From NCBI GenBank assembly GCA_900764025.1, contig CAAFMM010000370.1:1-13144 (forward strand): a stretch of DNA of 13,144 nucleotides, in the 5' to 3' direction. Under the pieces are notes generated by a model, which was not told where the DNA came from, ran no database searches, and saw nothing but the letters and a program-made list of their open reading frames with translations. Shown in pieces: positions 1 to 6,886 of this stretch (within the stretch, counting starts at the first letter, position 1; every line of letters begins with the position of its first letter). Position numbers and translations under genes: made by a program. The stretch is from an uncultured Collinsella sp. Its GTDB lineage: Bacteria; Actinomycetota; Coriobacteriia; Coriobacteriales; Coriobacteriaceae.

Positions 1-1020
1 CAGACCGGCGATGGCAAAGACGGCCGCGATGATCACAAAGACCCACTTGTTGACGACCTTGTTGGAGCAGATGATGCCCACGTTCTGGCCAAGGGCGCTG
101 GTGGGAAGACCGCCCAGCAGGCCGCCGACCATAGAGGTGAGACCCTGGGACACGATAGCACCGGAGAGCTCGCGCTCGGTGGGCATACGGTCGATGGAGC
201 CCAGGCAGGCGGCGGAGACGTCACCGATAACCTGGATGGCAACCATGGGGAACACGACGGCGAGGGTAATGCAGACCTCGGGATCAAACTCGAGCGCGTA
301 GGGCATGAGCTTGGGAAGGGCGAAGACCTGAGCGGTAGCGACGCTGGAGAAGTCGATCATGCCAAAGGGAATCGAAACGATCATGCCGACGATCATGCCA
401 AAGAACACGGATCCCAGCTTGAGCGTACCCTTGCCAAAGTTGGCGAGCGCAAAGACCACGGCGAAGGTGATAAGAGCGACGCACCAGGCCTGTGGAGTGC
501 CCCACAGCGGCGTGCCCATGCCACCGGCCATGTACTTGACGGCCGTGGGATAGAGAGAGACGCCAATGGAGAAGATGACCGTACCGGTCACGACAGGCGG
601 GAACAGCCACTTGATCTTGCTGTAAGCCAGACCAAAGAGGACCGCGACGGCGCCGCCGACGATCTCGCCGCCCAGCAGTGCACCAAAGCTAAAGCCCGAG
701 GCACCCATGGCCTGCAGGGCCGGCAGGAACGCGAACGAAACGCCCATGACGATGGGCAGGCCGCCGCCGATGCGACGGAAGGGAGCGAAGGCCTGAAGGG
801 CCGTATCGATTGCCGAAAGAATGAGCGCGACCTGGATGATGTCGGTGCTCTGCTGGCTATTAAAGCCGTAGACGCCGGCCATGATGACCGCCGGGGTAAT
901 GATGCCGGCAAACGATGCCAGTACGTGCTGAAGGGCACACGGGATCATTTCCTTAACGGGAGGCATGCCTTCGCGAGTGAACAGGGCTTCAGTGCCGTTC
1001 GTAACCGTCTCCTGGGTCAT
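1..1020 (-). CDS. NCS2-family purine/xanthine permease (C-terminus off window)
   Basis: This is an inner-membrane nucleobase:cation symporter of the NCS2 (uracil/xanthine permease) family, importing a purine or related base with a cation. 340 residues are visible from the ATG at 1020; the frame runs off the left edge, and family members are usually about 430-460 aa. Nearly the whole chain is hydrophobic helices, with family landmarks QHVLASFAG (residues 31-39), GGGLPIVMGVSFAFLPAL (85-102), FPPVVTGTVIFSIG (140-153) and the substrate-site motif SALGQNVGI (about 309-317). QNVG resembles purine/xanthine carriers more than uracil carriers, which often have an ENIG-type sequence. The start is supported by the GGATTGGTGG stretch just upstream. 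It is divergent from the YheO-like regulator at 1373, a plausible controller. The family is secure; the exact substrate is inferred. Confidence 0.93.
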   Translation of the reverse strand, partial: MTQETVTNGTEALFTREGMPPVKEMIPCALQHVLASFAGIITPAVIMAGVYGFNSQQSTDIIQVALILSAIDTALQAFAPFRRIGGGLPIVMGVSFAFLPALQAMGASGFSFGALLGGEIVGGAVAVLFGLAYSKIKWLFPPVVTGTVIFSIGVSLYPTAVKYMAGGMGTPLWGTPQAWCVALITFAVVFALANFGKGTLKLGSVFFGMIVGMIVSIPFGMIDFSSVATAQVFALPKLMPYALEFDPEVCITLAVVFPMVAIQVIGDVSAACLGSIDRMPTERELSGAIVSQGLTSMVGGLLGGLPTSALGQNVGIICSNKVVNKWVFVIIAAVFAIAGL

Positions 1021-1107
1021 TTGACCACCAATCCTCGAAGTAGTTGTTTTCGCATCTAACGCTCTATTGTGACGCAGTGCGGGGTTGAGGTTGTGCCTTC
1101 ATTGCAT

Positions 1108-1136
1108 ATCGTATTAAAGATGATTCTCATTCTCAA
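1108..1136 (-). promoter_or_regulatory. Predicted sigma70-type promoter of the NCS2 permease
   Basis: On the minus strand TTGAGA (1136-1131, five of six matches to TTGACA) lies exactly 17 bp from TACGAT (1113-1108, four of six to TATAAT). The implied transcript starts near 1100 and gives a leader of about 80 nt before the permease ATG at 1020. I saw no purine riboswitch fold in that leader. The surrounding DNA is much more AT-rich than the genes. Confidence 0.5.
1121..1135 (-). promoter_or_regulatory. Fur-box-like palindrome over the permease -35 region
   Basis: The minus strand reads TGAGAATGAGAATCA, which matches the 7-1-7 Fur consensus TGATAATNATTATCA at 11 of 14 fixed positions. It covers part of the -35 hexamer and the spacer of the predicted permease promoter, a classic place for a repressor. 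The match to Fur is by eye only; a purine- or YheO-type regulator could be the true binder. Confidence 0.35.
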
Positions 1137-1360
1137 TAATAATTTTTTGTTATCAGACTATTCTTCAGCTGAAATTACGCATTTCCGCAGGTCAGGAAAG
1201 TGTCTGGTCAAAATAACATCTAACATTTCTTTTGGTCAACCGTTTACCGCTAAATTCCTACCGTTCGTCTGCATTACGCAATGTACCTGCGGATATACGA
1301 GATGATGGGCAGCGTGTTACCATGAGAAAAAATTGTTATGAACATTTCCGATTTCACCCA

Positions 1361-1366
1361 AAGGAG
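1361..1366 (+). promoter_or_regulatory. Ribosome binding site deciding the GTG start of the YheO-like gene
   Basis: AAGGAG stands 6 nt before the GTG at 1373. No comparable site precedes the in-frame ATG codons at 1232 or 1322, so the shorter product is preferred. Confidence 0.8.
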
Positions 1367-1372
1367 TTGCCC

Positions 1373-2029
1373 GTGAACGAGACCGTACGTCGCTTTTTGC
1401 CGATGGTCGATTTCCTCGCGCAGATACTCGGCAATATCTGCGAAATCGTGCTGCATGCTTTCTCGGATCCCGACCACGCCATCGTCGATATTCGCAACGG
1501 CATCGTGAGCGGTCGCAAGGTCGGCGGTCCCGCCACCGATCTGGCACTCAAGATCATGCACGATGCCAAGTATCGCGACCTGCCGTTTATTACGGGCTAC
1601 GAGGGGCGCGGTGCCGGTGGCAAGACGCTGGAGTCGGCGACGTACTTTATCCGCGAGAATGACGAGATCGTCGGTATGCTCTGCGTCAACACCGACCTCT
1701 CGACCGTGCGCTCCATCAACGCCATGGCGCAGCAGCTCATGGCATGCTTCGACGCGGCGCCGACGCGCACGGAGCCCGCGTCCATCGAGGTCGAAAGCCT
1801 TTCGGAGTCCACGCAGGAGCTCATCGACCGCAGTATTGCCGAGCTGCTGAGCGCGCGCGGGCTGGATGTAGCGTCGCTTGGTCAGAGCGACCGCGTGGAC
1901 GTCATTCGCCACCTCAACGGCAACGGGGTGTTCATGCTCAAGGGAGCCGTGGCCTGCGCCGCCACCGCGCTGGGCATCTCGGAGCCCAGCGTCTACCGCT
2001 ACCTGCAAAAAGTCCGCAAGGAAGGCTAA
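1373..2029 (+). CDS. YheO/DauR-family transcriptional regulator (PAS-like + HTH)
   Basis: This cytoplasmic DNA-binding regulator has 218 residues, typical for the family (about 210-240). Residues 8-110 form the YheO-like PAS domain, with the hallmark runs GNICEIVLHAFSD (20-32), NGIVSGRKVGGPATDLALKI (42-61) and TYFIRENDEIVGMLCVN (90-106). Residues 145-216 form the HTH_22-type domain, ending in the recognition segment LGISEPSVYRYLQKVRK. I chose the GTG at 1373 because AAGGAG (1361-1366) precedes it at good spacing and the family normally begins close to this point; upstream in-frame ATGs would add an unlikely leader. Known relatives include DauR, a repressor of D-arginine use, so a small-molecule-sensing repressor or activator of the divergent permease is the natural inference. 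The ligand is unknown. Confidence 0.92.
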   Translation: MNETVRRFLPMVDFLAQILGNICEIVLHAFSDPDHAIVDIRNGIVSGRKVGGPATDLALKIMHDAKYRDLPFITGYEGRGAGGKTLESATYFIRENDEIVGMLCVNTDLSTVRSINAMAQQLMACFDAAPTRTEPASIEVESLSESTQELIDRSIAELLSARGLDVASLGQSDRVDVIRHLNGNGVFMLKGAVACAATALGISEPSVYRYLQKVRKEG

Positions 2030-2033
2030 CCCG

Positions 2034-2071
2034 CTGATTCCTTGGGGGCGGAGGAAAACGGATCATTTTTG
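2034..2071 (+). repeat. Intergenic repeat, single half-copy
   Basis: This 38-nt segment matches 2764-2801 at 32 of 38 positions. The invariant core is CGGAGGAAAAC followed by one variable base and GATCATTTTTG. It lies directly after the regulator stop codon and just before the terminator. Unlike the copy near ridA it lacks the opposite arm, so it cannot form the long hairpin seen there. Confidence 0.7.
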
Positions 2072-2085
2072 TCGCATCGCTTGAC

Positions 2086-2120
2086 AAAAGACCCTGCAGC
2101 TCGCACTGCAGGGTCTTTTT
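2086..2120. terminator. Bidirectional intrinsic terminator between regulator and ridA
   Basis: A perfect 14-bp stem (AAAAGACCCTGCAG at 2086-2099 with its complement at 2106-2119) closes a 6-nt loop and ends in a run of T on the plus strand. The A-run on the left arm gives T residues on the opposite strand too. It sits between two convergent genes, the YheO-like gene (ends 2029) and ridA (ends 2150), and can serve both. Confidence 0.88.
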
Positions 2121-2149
2121 GCATGTCATGTTTAGTTGTTGCCAACGCC

Positions 2150-2527
2150 TTAGAGAGCGGCGACGACCTCGATCTCAACCAGACCGCCGGCCGGAAGGGC
2201 GGCAACCTGGAAAGCGCTGCGCGCAGGGAACGGAGCCTCGAACTTGGAGGCGTAGATCTCGTTCACGGCAGCGAAGTCGGCAATGTCGGCCAGGTAGACC
2301 GTGGTCTTGACGACATCGGCAAAGGTGGCGCCGGCAGCGGTCAGCAGGGCCTCGACGTTAGCAAGGGACTGCTTAGCCTGGGCCTCGACGCCCTCAGGCA
2401 TCTTGCCGGTTGCGGGGTCGATGCCCAGCTGGCCGGACAGGAACACCATGTTGCCGGTCTGGATGCCGGGGGAATACGGGCCGATGGCTGCGGGTGCGTT
2501 ATCGGAAGACACGACGGTCTTGCTCAT
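2150..2527 (-). CDS. ridA: RidA-family enamine/imine deaminase
   Basis: RidA (YjgF/YER057c/UK114 family) is a small cytoplasmic trimeric enzyme that hydrolyses reactive enamine/imine intermediates such as 2-aminoacrylate, made by PLP-dependent dehydratases, to ketoacids and ammonia. The 125-residue product has the normal family length. Visible landmarks are IGPYSPGI (15-22), VFLSGQLGIDPATG (28-41) and the C-terminal signature FPARSAFQVAALPAGGLVEIEVVA (100-123). It contains the conserved carboxylate-binding Arg103 and the acidic VEIE segment. The cysteine that follows this Arg closely in enteric RidA is replaced here by Ala, which is common outside enterics. The ATG is preceded by AAGGAGA. It is monocistronic, convergent with the YheO-like regulator and divergent from the U32 gene. 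Confidence 0.95.
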   Translation of the reverse strand: MSKTVVSSDNAPAAIGPYSPGIQTGNMVFLSGQLGIDPATGKMPEGVEAQAKQSLANVEALLTAAGATFADVVKTTVYLADIADFAAVNEIYASKFEAPFPARSAFQVAALPAGGLVEIEVVAAL

Positions 2528-2616
2528 GGTTTTCTCCTTACGATCAGATAGAGAGCGTGAGCGCGGCGTTCACACCGGGAGGCACAATTCGGTCTGAACA
2601 CCGCGCTTGATTTGGG

Positions 2617-2645
2617 ATAGTACCCAAGGTTTCCGCGCGATGCAA
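2617..2645 (-). promoter_or_regulatory. Candidate ridA promoter with overlapping inverted repeat
   Basis: On the minus strand TTGCAT (2645-2640) and TACTAT (2622-2617) are separated by 17 bp. The -10 lies inside TTGGGATAGTACCCAA (2612-2627), an inverted repeat with 5-bp arms around a 6-bp centre, which could be an operator. The -35 match is poor (three of six), so the call rests mainly on the -10, the spacing and the palindrome. Confidence 0.35.
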
Positions 2646-2727
2646 GATTATTATCACCCTGCGAGAATATTTTATCGCCCAACGGCGCCTGTCGGCCGCT
2701 GAACGGCACGAACGGACGGTGAAGCTC

Positions 2728-2799
2728 AAAATGATCCGTTTCCCTCCGTTCCCATCGGATCAGGTGATTCATAGGGAACGGAGGAAAACAGATCATTTT
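2728..2799. repeat. Long inverted repeat upstream of the U32 gene
   Basis: Two 26-nt arms, 2728-2753 and 2774-2799, are complementary at 24 of 26 positions around a 20-nt loop. The right arm (within 2764-2801) recurs at 2034-2071. Neither arm codes for anything recognisable. On either strand the transcript would fold into a strong hairpin with a T-rich end, so it may act as a terminator or a mobile intergenic repeat. It fills much of the ridA/U32 divergent region (2528-2905), which otherwise holds the ridA promoter and a TATACT -10-like hexamer at 2868-2873 facing the U32 gene. Confidence 0.75.
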
Positions 2800-2905
2800 T
2801 GCTGCAAGGGCTGCTGAAGACTTTATCCTGCTTGGGCCACAGGGCTCGTCCGCCGCAACAGCATCACTATACTTTTGAGTATCTGAGCATTTTGAAAGGC
2901 AGGAT

Positions 2906-5401
2906 ATGACCGCAACCGCCAGTCGAACCACCAACCGCAGACCCGAGCTCTTGGCGCCCGCCGGAGGGCCCGAGCCCTTTGCCGCCGCACTCGCCGCCGG
3001 GGCAGACGCCATCTACTGCGGCATGGGAAGCTTCAACGCCCGCCGCAAGGCCACCAACTTTACCGACGAGGCCTTTGAGCAGGCCTGCCGTGCCGCGCAT
3101 CTAGCCGGGTCGCGCGTCTACGTCACGGTCAACATCGTCATCAAGCAGTCCGAGATGGGCGATGCGCTGCAACTTATCCATCGCTGCTCCACGCTGGGCG
3201 CCGACGCCTTCATCATCCAGGACTGGGGTCTGTTCTTTGAGGTCAAGCGCACCATGCCCGGCATCGAGACGCACATCTCAACCCAAGCAAACATCCACGA
3301 CGACCGCGGAACCCTTTGGTGCCGCGAGCAGGGCGCCGACCGCGTGACCCTCTCGCGCGAGCTTTCCATCGACGAGATTGCCGCCATTCACGATGCCGCG
3401 CCCGATGTGGACCTTGAGGTCTTTAGCCACGGCGCCATCTGCTTTTGCTACTCGGGTCTGTGCCTGCTGTCGAGCTTTGCCATGGCGGGCCGCTCGGCCA
3501 ACCGCGGCATGTGCGCTCAGCCCTGTCGCCTGCCTTACGAGCTAATCGACGAGAACGGCCGCACGCTCTCCCCCGCCGGCCGCGAGCGTGCGCTATGTCC
3601 GCGTGACACCAACACTTCACAGCTTGTTCGCCGTCTGTATGACGCCGGTGCCGCATCGCTCAAGCTCGAGGGCCGCATGAAGGCGCCCGATTACGTGTAC
3701 TCAATCGTCGATGTGTATCGTCACGAAATTGACGACATGCTGGCAGGTGTCGCCGTTGCCAAGGACGAGGAAGCCGCCCGCCAGCGCCAGCTCAAGCGCT
3801 GCTTCAACCGCGACTTTACGCACGCCTATCAGGACGGCACCTCGGGCGACGAGATGATGAGCTACGAGCGCTCCAACAACCGCGGCCAGATCGTGGGCAC
3901 GGTGCTGGGCAGCCGCCCGGCCAACCGCGATGTGCGCGGCCTCAAGCCCGACGACCGCCGTCGCCGCGCCGCCATCGCCCGCATTGAGCTGTTTGAGCCC
4001 GTGGGCAAGGGCGACCTGCTGGAGCTTCGCCACGATAACGAGTTTGACCAGTTCCTGACCACCATTGCCGCCGATGATGCCGCCGCGGGCGATGTTATCG
4101 AGTGCCGCGTGCCCCGCAGCATGCCCGAGGGCTGCCGCGTCCGCGTGATTCGCAGTCAGCGTGCCATCGACGCCGCCGGTGCCGCGCTCAAGCGCGATGT
4201 GCTGCGCCGCCGAGCTGTTGATGTGTCCGTCGTGGCGCGCCTGGGCGAGCCGTTTAATGTCACACTCACCTGCTGCGACAACCCCGCGCTCACCGCCGCC
4301 GCCACGGGCTTCACCGTCGAGGCCGCCAAGACCCGCGCGGTCGAGGCATCCGACCTGGTTGAGCATGTGGGCCGCATGGGCTCCTCGCCCTTTGAGGCGG
4401 CGAGCTTTGATGTGGCGCTCGACGCCGGCTGCGGTATGGGCTTCTCCGCTGTGCACAAGGTGCGCGCCGCCGCCTGCAAGGCGCTGGAGGAGGCCATTCT
4501 GGCACCGTATGATGAGCGCGCCCGCACGCTCGAGCTGCCGGCGATTGTTACCAGTGATTCCCGCCCCGCGCCCGAGCACTACCGCGATGAGCCGCAGATC
4601 TGCGCCGCCGTCACCACGCTCGAAGCCGCCGAGGCGGCTCGTGCCGAGGGCGCCACGCGCATCTATATGACCACCGACGCGCTCGAGGCTGTCGGACTCT
4701 CCCCTGCCGATGCATTTGAGCAGGGCATCATACCCGTACTCGACGAGGTCTGCCGCGCCGTCGACCACGAGCGCGTCGATCCCTGGATTAATGCCGGAGC
4801 CACCGTCGCCGTCGGCAATATCTCCGAGCTCGCCGTAGCCGTGCATGCCGGCGCCACGGCGGAGGTCCGCTCTTGCCTGCCGGTGCACAACACGCCCTGC
4901 ATGGAGGCGCTTGCCAAGCGCGGAGCCGGTGCGTTTTGGCTCTCGCCCGAGATCACGCTCGACGAGATTGTCTCGCTCGGCGTCGCCGCGCCCGCGGCTC
5001 TGGGCATCACCGTTTTCGGCCGTCCGCGCGTCATGACAAGCGAGCATTGCATTCTGCAGGTTGCCAACGGCTGCATCCACGATTGTGCCAACTGCCGCCT
5101 GCGTGCCCGCAAGCTCTCGCTCAAGAATATCGATGGAAAGGTCATGCCCGTCCGCACCGACATCCACGGCCGCTCTCGCCTGTACGATGCCTACCCCATC
5201 GACCTCACGCCGCAGGTCCCTCAACTGCTCGATGCCGGCGTGCGTCGTCTCATGGTAGACGGAACGCTGCTCGAGACGGATGAGGTGGGCCGTGCCGTCG
5301 CCCGCGTTCGTCGCGCCGTCGAGGCCGCGCAAGCCGGCCGCAAGCCGGCCGCCCGCCTACGCGGTGCCACCTCGGGCTGCATGTTTGTGGGAATCAGCTA
5401 A
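2906..5401 (+). CDS. U32 family protein, RlhA-like (U32 + DUF3656-type region)
   Basis: Although labelled peptidases, characterised U32 proteins of this type in E. coli (RlhA on 23S rRNA, TrhP on tRNA) take part in prephenate-dependent RNA hydroxylation and use conserved cysteines for an Fe-S cluster. The protein has 831 residues, longer than E. coli RlhA (about 650). Residues 14-330 are the U32 domain, opening with ELLAPAGGPEPF and carrying a textbook U32 signature at 171-189 (E-x-F-x2-G ... C-x-C-x4-C), followed by the MCAQPCRLPYEL segment (202-213). The middle (about 360-520) fits a DUF3656-like region. A second cysteine group, C715, C723, C727 and C730, lies near the C-terminus. The ATG at 2906 follows AAAGGCAGGAT. 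The RluA-type gene starts 15 bp after its stop, supporting a shared RNA-modification role. The exact substrate is inferred. Confidence 0.88.
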   Translation: MTATASRTTNRRPELLAPAGGPEPFAAALAAGADAIYCGMGSFNARRKATNFTDEAFEQACRAAHLAGSRVYVTVNIVIKQSEMGDALQLIHRCSTLGADAFIIQDWGLFFEVKRTMPGIETHISTQANIHDDRGTLWCREQGADRVTLSRELSIDEIAAIHDAAPDVDLEVFSHGAICFCYSGLCLLSSFAMAGRSANRGMCAQPCRLPYELIDENGRTLSPAGRERALCPRDTNTSQLVRRLYDAGAASLKLEGRMKAPDYVYSIVDVYRHEIDDMLAGVAVAKDEEAARQRQLKRCFNRDFTHAYQDGTSGDEMMSYERSNNRGQIVGTVLGSRPANRDVRGLKPDDRRRRAAIARIELFEPVGKGDLLELRHDNEFDQFLTTIAADDAAAGDVIECRVPRSMPEGCRVRVIRSQRAIDAAGAALKRDVLRRRAVDVSVVARLGEPFNVTLTCCDNPALTAAATGFTVEAAKTRAVEASDLVEHVGRMGSSPFEAASFDVALDAGCGMGFSAVHKVRAAACKALEEAILAPYDERARTLELPAIVTSDSRPAPEHYRDEPQICAAVTTLEAAEAARAEGATRIYMTTDALEAVGLSPADAFEQGIIPVLDEVCRAVDHERVDPWINAGATVAVGNISELAVAVHAGATAEVRSCLPVHNTPCMEALAKRGAGAFWLSPEITLDEIVSLGVAAPAALGITVFGRPRVMTSEHCILQVANGCIHDCANCRLRARKLSLKNIDGKVMPVRTDIHGRSRLYDAYPIDLTPQVPQLLDAGVRRLMVDGTLLETDEVGRAVARVRRAVEAAQAGRKPAARLRGATSGCMFVGIS

Positions 5402-5416
5402 CCGAAAGGCTTACAC

Positions 5417-6076
5417 GTGAACGAAGAACCTCAAGTCCTCTACTGCGATGCCTGGCTCATGGCCATCGACAAACCCGCCGGCATGATCGTACACGGTGAC
5501 GGCACCGGCGAGCGCACGCTCACCGACTACGCCAGCGATCTGCTGCTGGCGATGGGCGACGGCTTTGCCGCGACCGACATGCAGCCGCTCAACCGCCTGG
5601 ACCGCGACACCACCGGCGTGGTGCTGTTCTCGCTCGACAAGCAAACGCAGCCCGCCTTTGATCAGATGGTCATCGACCACGCTTTCGAAAAGCACTACCT
5701 GGCGCTCGCCGAGGGCAAGATCGACTGGAACGAAAAGCTCATCGACAAGCCCATCGCCCGCGACCGTCACGACAGCCGCAAGATGCGCGTCGGCGCCAGC
5801 GGCAAGCCGTCTCAAACGCGCGTGAAGGTGCTCAAGCGCCTTAAGAGCCGCCGAGGCCTGCCCACGCGTTCGTATATCGATGTCGAGCTGCTCACCGGCC
5901 GCAAGCACCAAATCCGTGTGCACCTGGCAAGCGAGCGTCATCCCCTGGTTGGCGACGACCTGTACGGCACGCCGCGCCCCTGCGGCCTGATGCTCCATGC
6001 CCACAGCGTGTCCTTTACACATCCCGTAACCGGCGAGCACATCCACATCGAAGCCCCCTGCCCCTGGGAGCCCTAA
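5417..6076 (+). CDS. RluA-family pseudouridine synthase
   Basis: This predicted RNA pseudouridine synthase isomerises a uridine in rRNA or tRNA. It has 219 residues, the catalytic domain only, without an S4 RNA-binding domain. It begins LYCDAWLMAIDKPAGMIVH (8-26), carries the catalytic loop LNRLDRDTTGVVLFS (58-72) with nucleophile Asp62, and the conserved segment LLTGRKHQIRVHLA followed by HPLVGDDLYG. The loop has Asn59 where the family motif HRLD usually has His; Asn occurs in some homologues and the catalytic Asp is intact. The start is a GTG at 5417 with GAAAGG 7 nt before it. It lies 15 bp after the U32 gene and is almost certainly co-transcribed, ending at the hairpin at 6075-6113. Which RNA it modifies cannot be told from sequence. 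Confidence 0.92.
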   Translation: MNEEPQVLYCDAWLMAIDKPAGMIVHGDGTGERTLTDYASDLLLAMGDGFAATDMQPLNRLDRDTTGVVLFSLDKQTQPAFDQMVIDHAFEKHYLALAEGKIDWNEKLIDKPIARDRHDSRKMRVGASGKPSQTRVKVLKRLKSRRGLPTRSYIDVELLTGRKHQIRVHLASERHPLVGDDLYGTPRPCGLMLHAHSVSFTHPVTGEHIHIEAPCPWEP

Positions 6077-6113
6077 ACCACCACAATGGGGACAGGCACC
6101 TTTGTGGTGGTTT
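6075..6113. terminator. Hairpin terminator with GGGGACAG loop
   Basis: A perfect 12-bp stem (6075-6086 with 6102-6113), rich in CCACCACAA/TTGTGGTGG, closes a 15-nt loop containing GGGGACAGGCACC. The left arm starts within the stop codon of the pseudouridine synthase gene, and the plus strand continues TTTT at the right end. It lies between convergent genes (the minus-strand deoR-type gene ends at 6137) and may stop both transcripts. Its loop matches a second hairpin at 8298-8326, so it may also be a dispersed REP-like element used as a terminator. Confidence 0.8.
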
Positions 6114-6136
6114 TGGCCTTAGCCTGCCCCTGCTTG

Positions 6137-6883
6137 CTAGACCGTGATGACGTTATCCATCGACTGGTACTTGGCGGGCACCTCGCCCGCGGTGATGATC
6201 GTTGCGTCGCGGAAGTCCGCGAACTTGACGGGCGCCACCATGCCAAATTTGCTGGCGTCCGAGATTACGAAGCGTTTGGCGGTATGGCGCATCGAGACAC
6301 GCTTGACCTGCGCTTCCTCGATATCCGGCGTGGTGAGACCTTGCTCGGCGGCGATACCATTGGAACCCCAAAAGCCGCAGTTGAAGTTATAGCGATCCAG
6401 AGTTGCCAAGGCATCGGGACCGACGAGCGCCTCGGTCTCGGGCTTGAGCTCGCCGCCCAGCACCACGGTGCGCATGCCGCGCAAAGCGAGGTGCTGAGCG
6501 TGAAGCACGGAATCAGTCACATAGGTGACGCCCTCAAGGCGCGGAAGATGCTCGATGAGCTTGAGGGTCGTGGAGCCCGAATCGATATACACAAAGCTAT
6601 CGGGCTCCACAAGCGCCGCCGCACGGGCGCAGATACGCTCCTTGTCGTCGTTATGGAGATCGCTGCGCTCGCCGATCGTCAGGTCGCGCGTCACGTGCGC
6701 GCGCTCCAGACTCGTCGCGCCTCCGTGCACCTTGGCGATACGGTGCGCGCGGTCGAGCGTTTGCAAGTCACGGCGAATGGTGGACGGTGTCACGCCCAGG
6801 GCTTCGGCAAGCTCCGGCACGGTAACCGAGCCGGCCTGCTGCACCATCGACACGATCGCGTTGAGCCTATCTTCCGCAAGCAT
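6137..6883 (-). CDS. DeoR/GlpR-family transcriptional repressor
   Basis: This cytoplasmic sugar-responsive regulator has 248 residues, the standard DeoR length. An N-terminal winged HTH covers residues 6-57, with VPELAEALGVTPSTIRRDLQ (22-41) and the KVHGGA turn (51-56) that follows the wing in this family. The C-terminal DeoRC sensor domain shows the phosphosugar-binding DSGSTT (101-106), GGELKPETEALVGP (142-155) and SDASKFG (about 209-215). Its ATG lies 3 bp after the oxidoreductase stop, and its ribosome site GAGGAGGAG overlaps the end of that gene, so the two are one operon and probably translationally coupled. It likely controls its own operon; the phased boxes at 8016-8145 are candidate operators. 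The effector is unknown, probably a sugar phosphate. Confidence 0.94.
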   Translation of the reverse strand: MLAEDRLNAIVSMVQQAGSVTVPELAEALGVTPSTIRRDLQTLDRAHRIAKVHGGATSLERAHVTRDLTIGERSDLHNDDKERICARAAALVEPDSFVYIDSGSTTLKLIEHLPRLEGVTYVTDSVLHAQHLALRGMRTVVLGGELKPETEALVGPDALATLDRYNFNCGFWGSNGIAAEQGLTTPDIEEAQVKRVSMRHTAKRFVISDASKFGMVAPVKFADFRDATIITAGEVPAKYQSMDNVITV

Positions 6884-6886
6884 CGC

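Larger units (their letters stand above)
1021..1372. other. Divergent intergenic region, permease/regulator
   Basis: This 352-bp AT-rich stretch separates two divergent start codons. It holds the permease promoter and Fur-like site described separately, and a 10-bp perfect palindrome TTCAGCTGAA at 1164-1173. Two TGGTCAA repeats lie near 1204 and 1234 on the regulator side. A short open frame across it (1069-1305) has no ribosome site or recognisable protein and is not called. I could not assign a convincing promoter for the regulator. Confidence 0.6.

Noticed and set aside
1021..1100. Purine riboswitch in the permease leader
   Set aside because: The roughly 80-nt leader shows no three-way junction with the conserved loops of purine riboswitches.
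1069..1305. Possible 78-residue protein in the permease/regulator intergenic region
   Set aside because: The region is AT-rich and promoter-bearing, there is no ribosome site, and the translation resembles no known protein.
3701..5332. Long open frame (543 codons) on the minus strand opposite the U32 gene
   Set aside because: It is a GC-rich shadow frame of the U32 gene with a composition of Gly/Ala/His/Arg and no recognisable domain or ribosome site.
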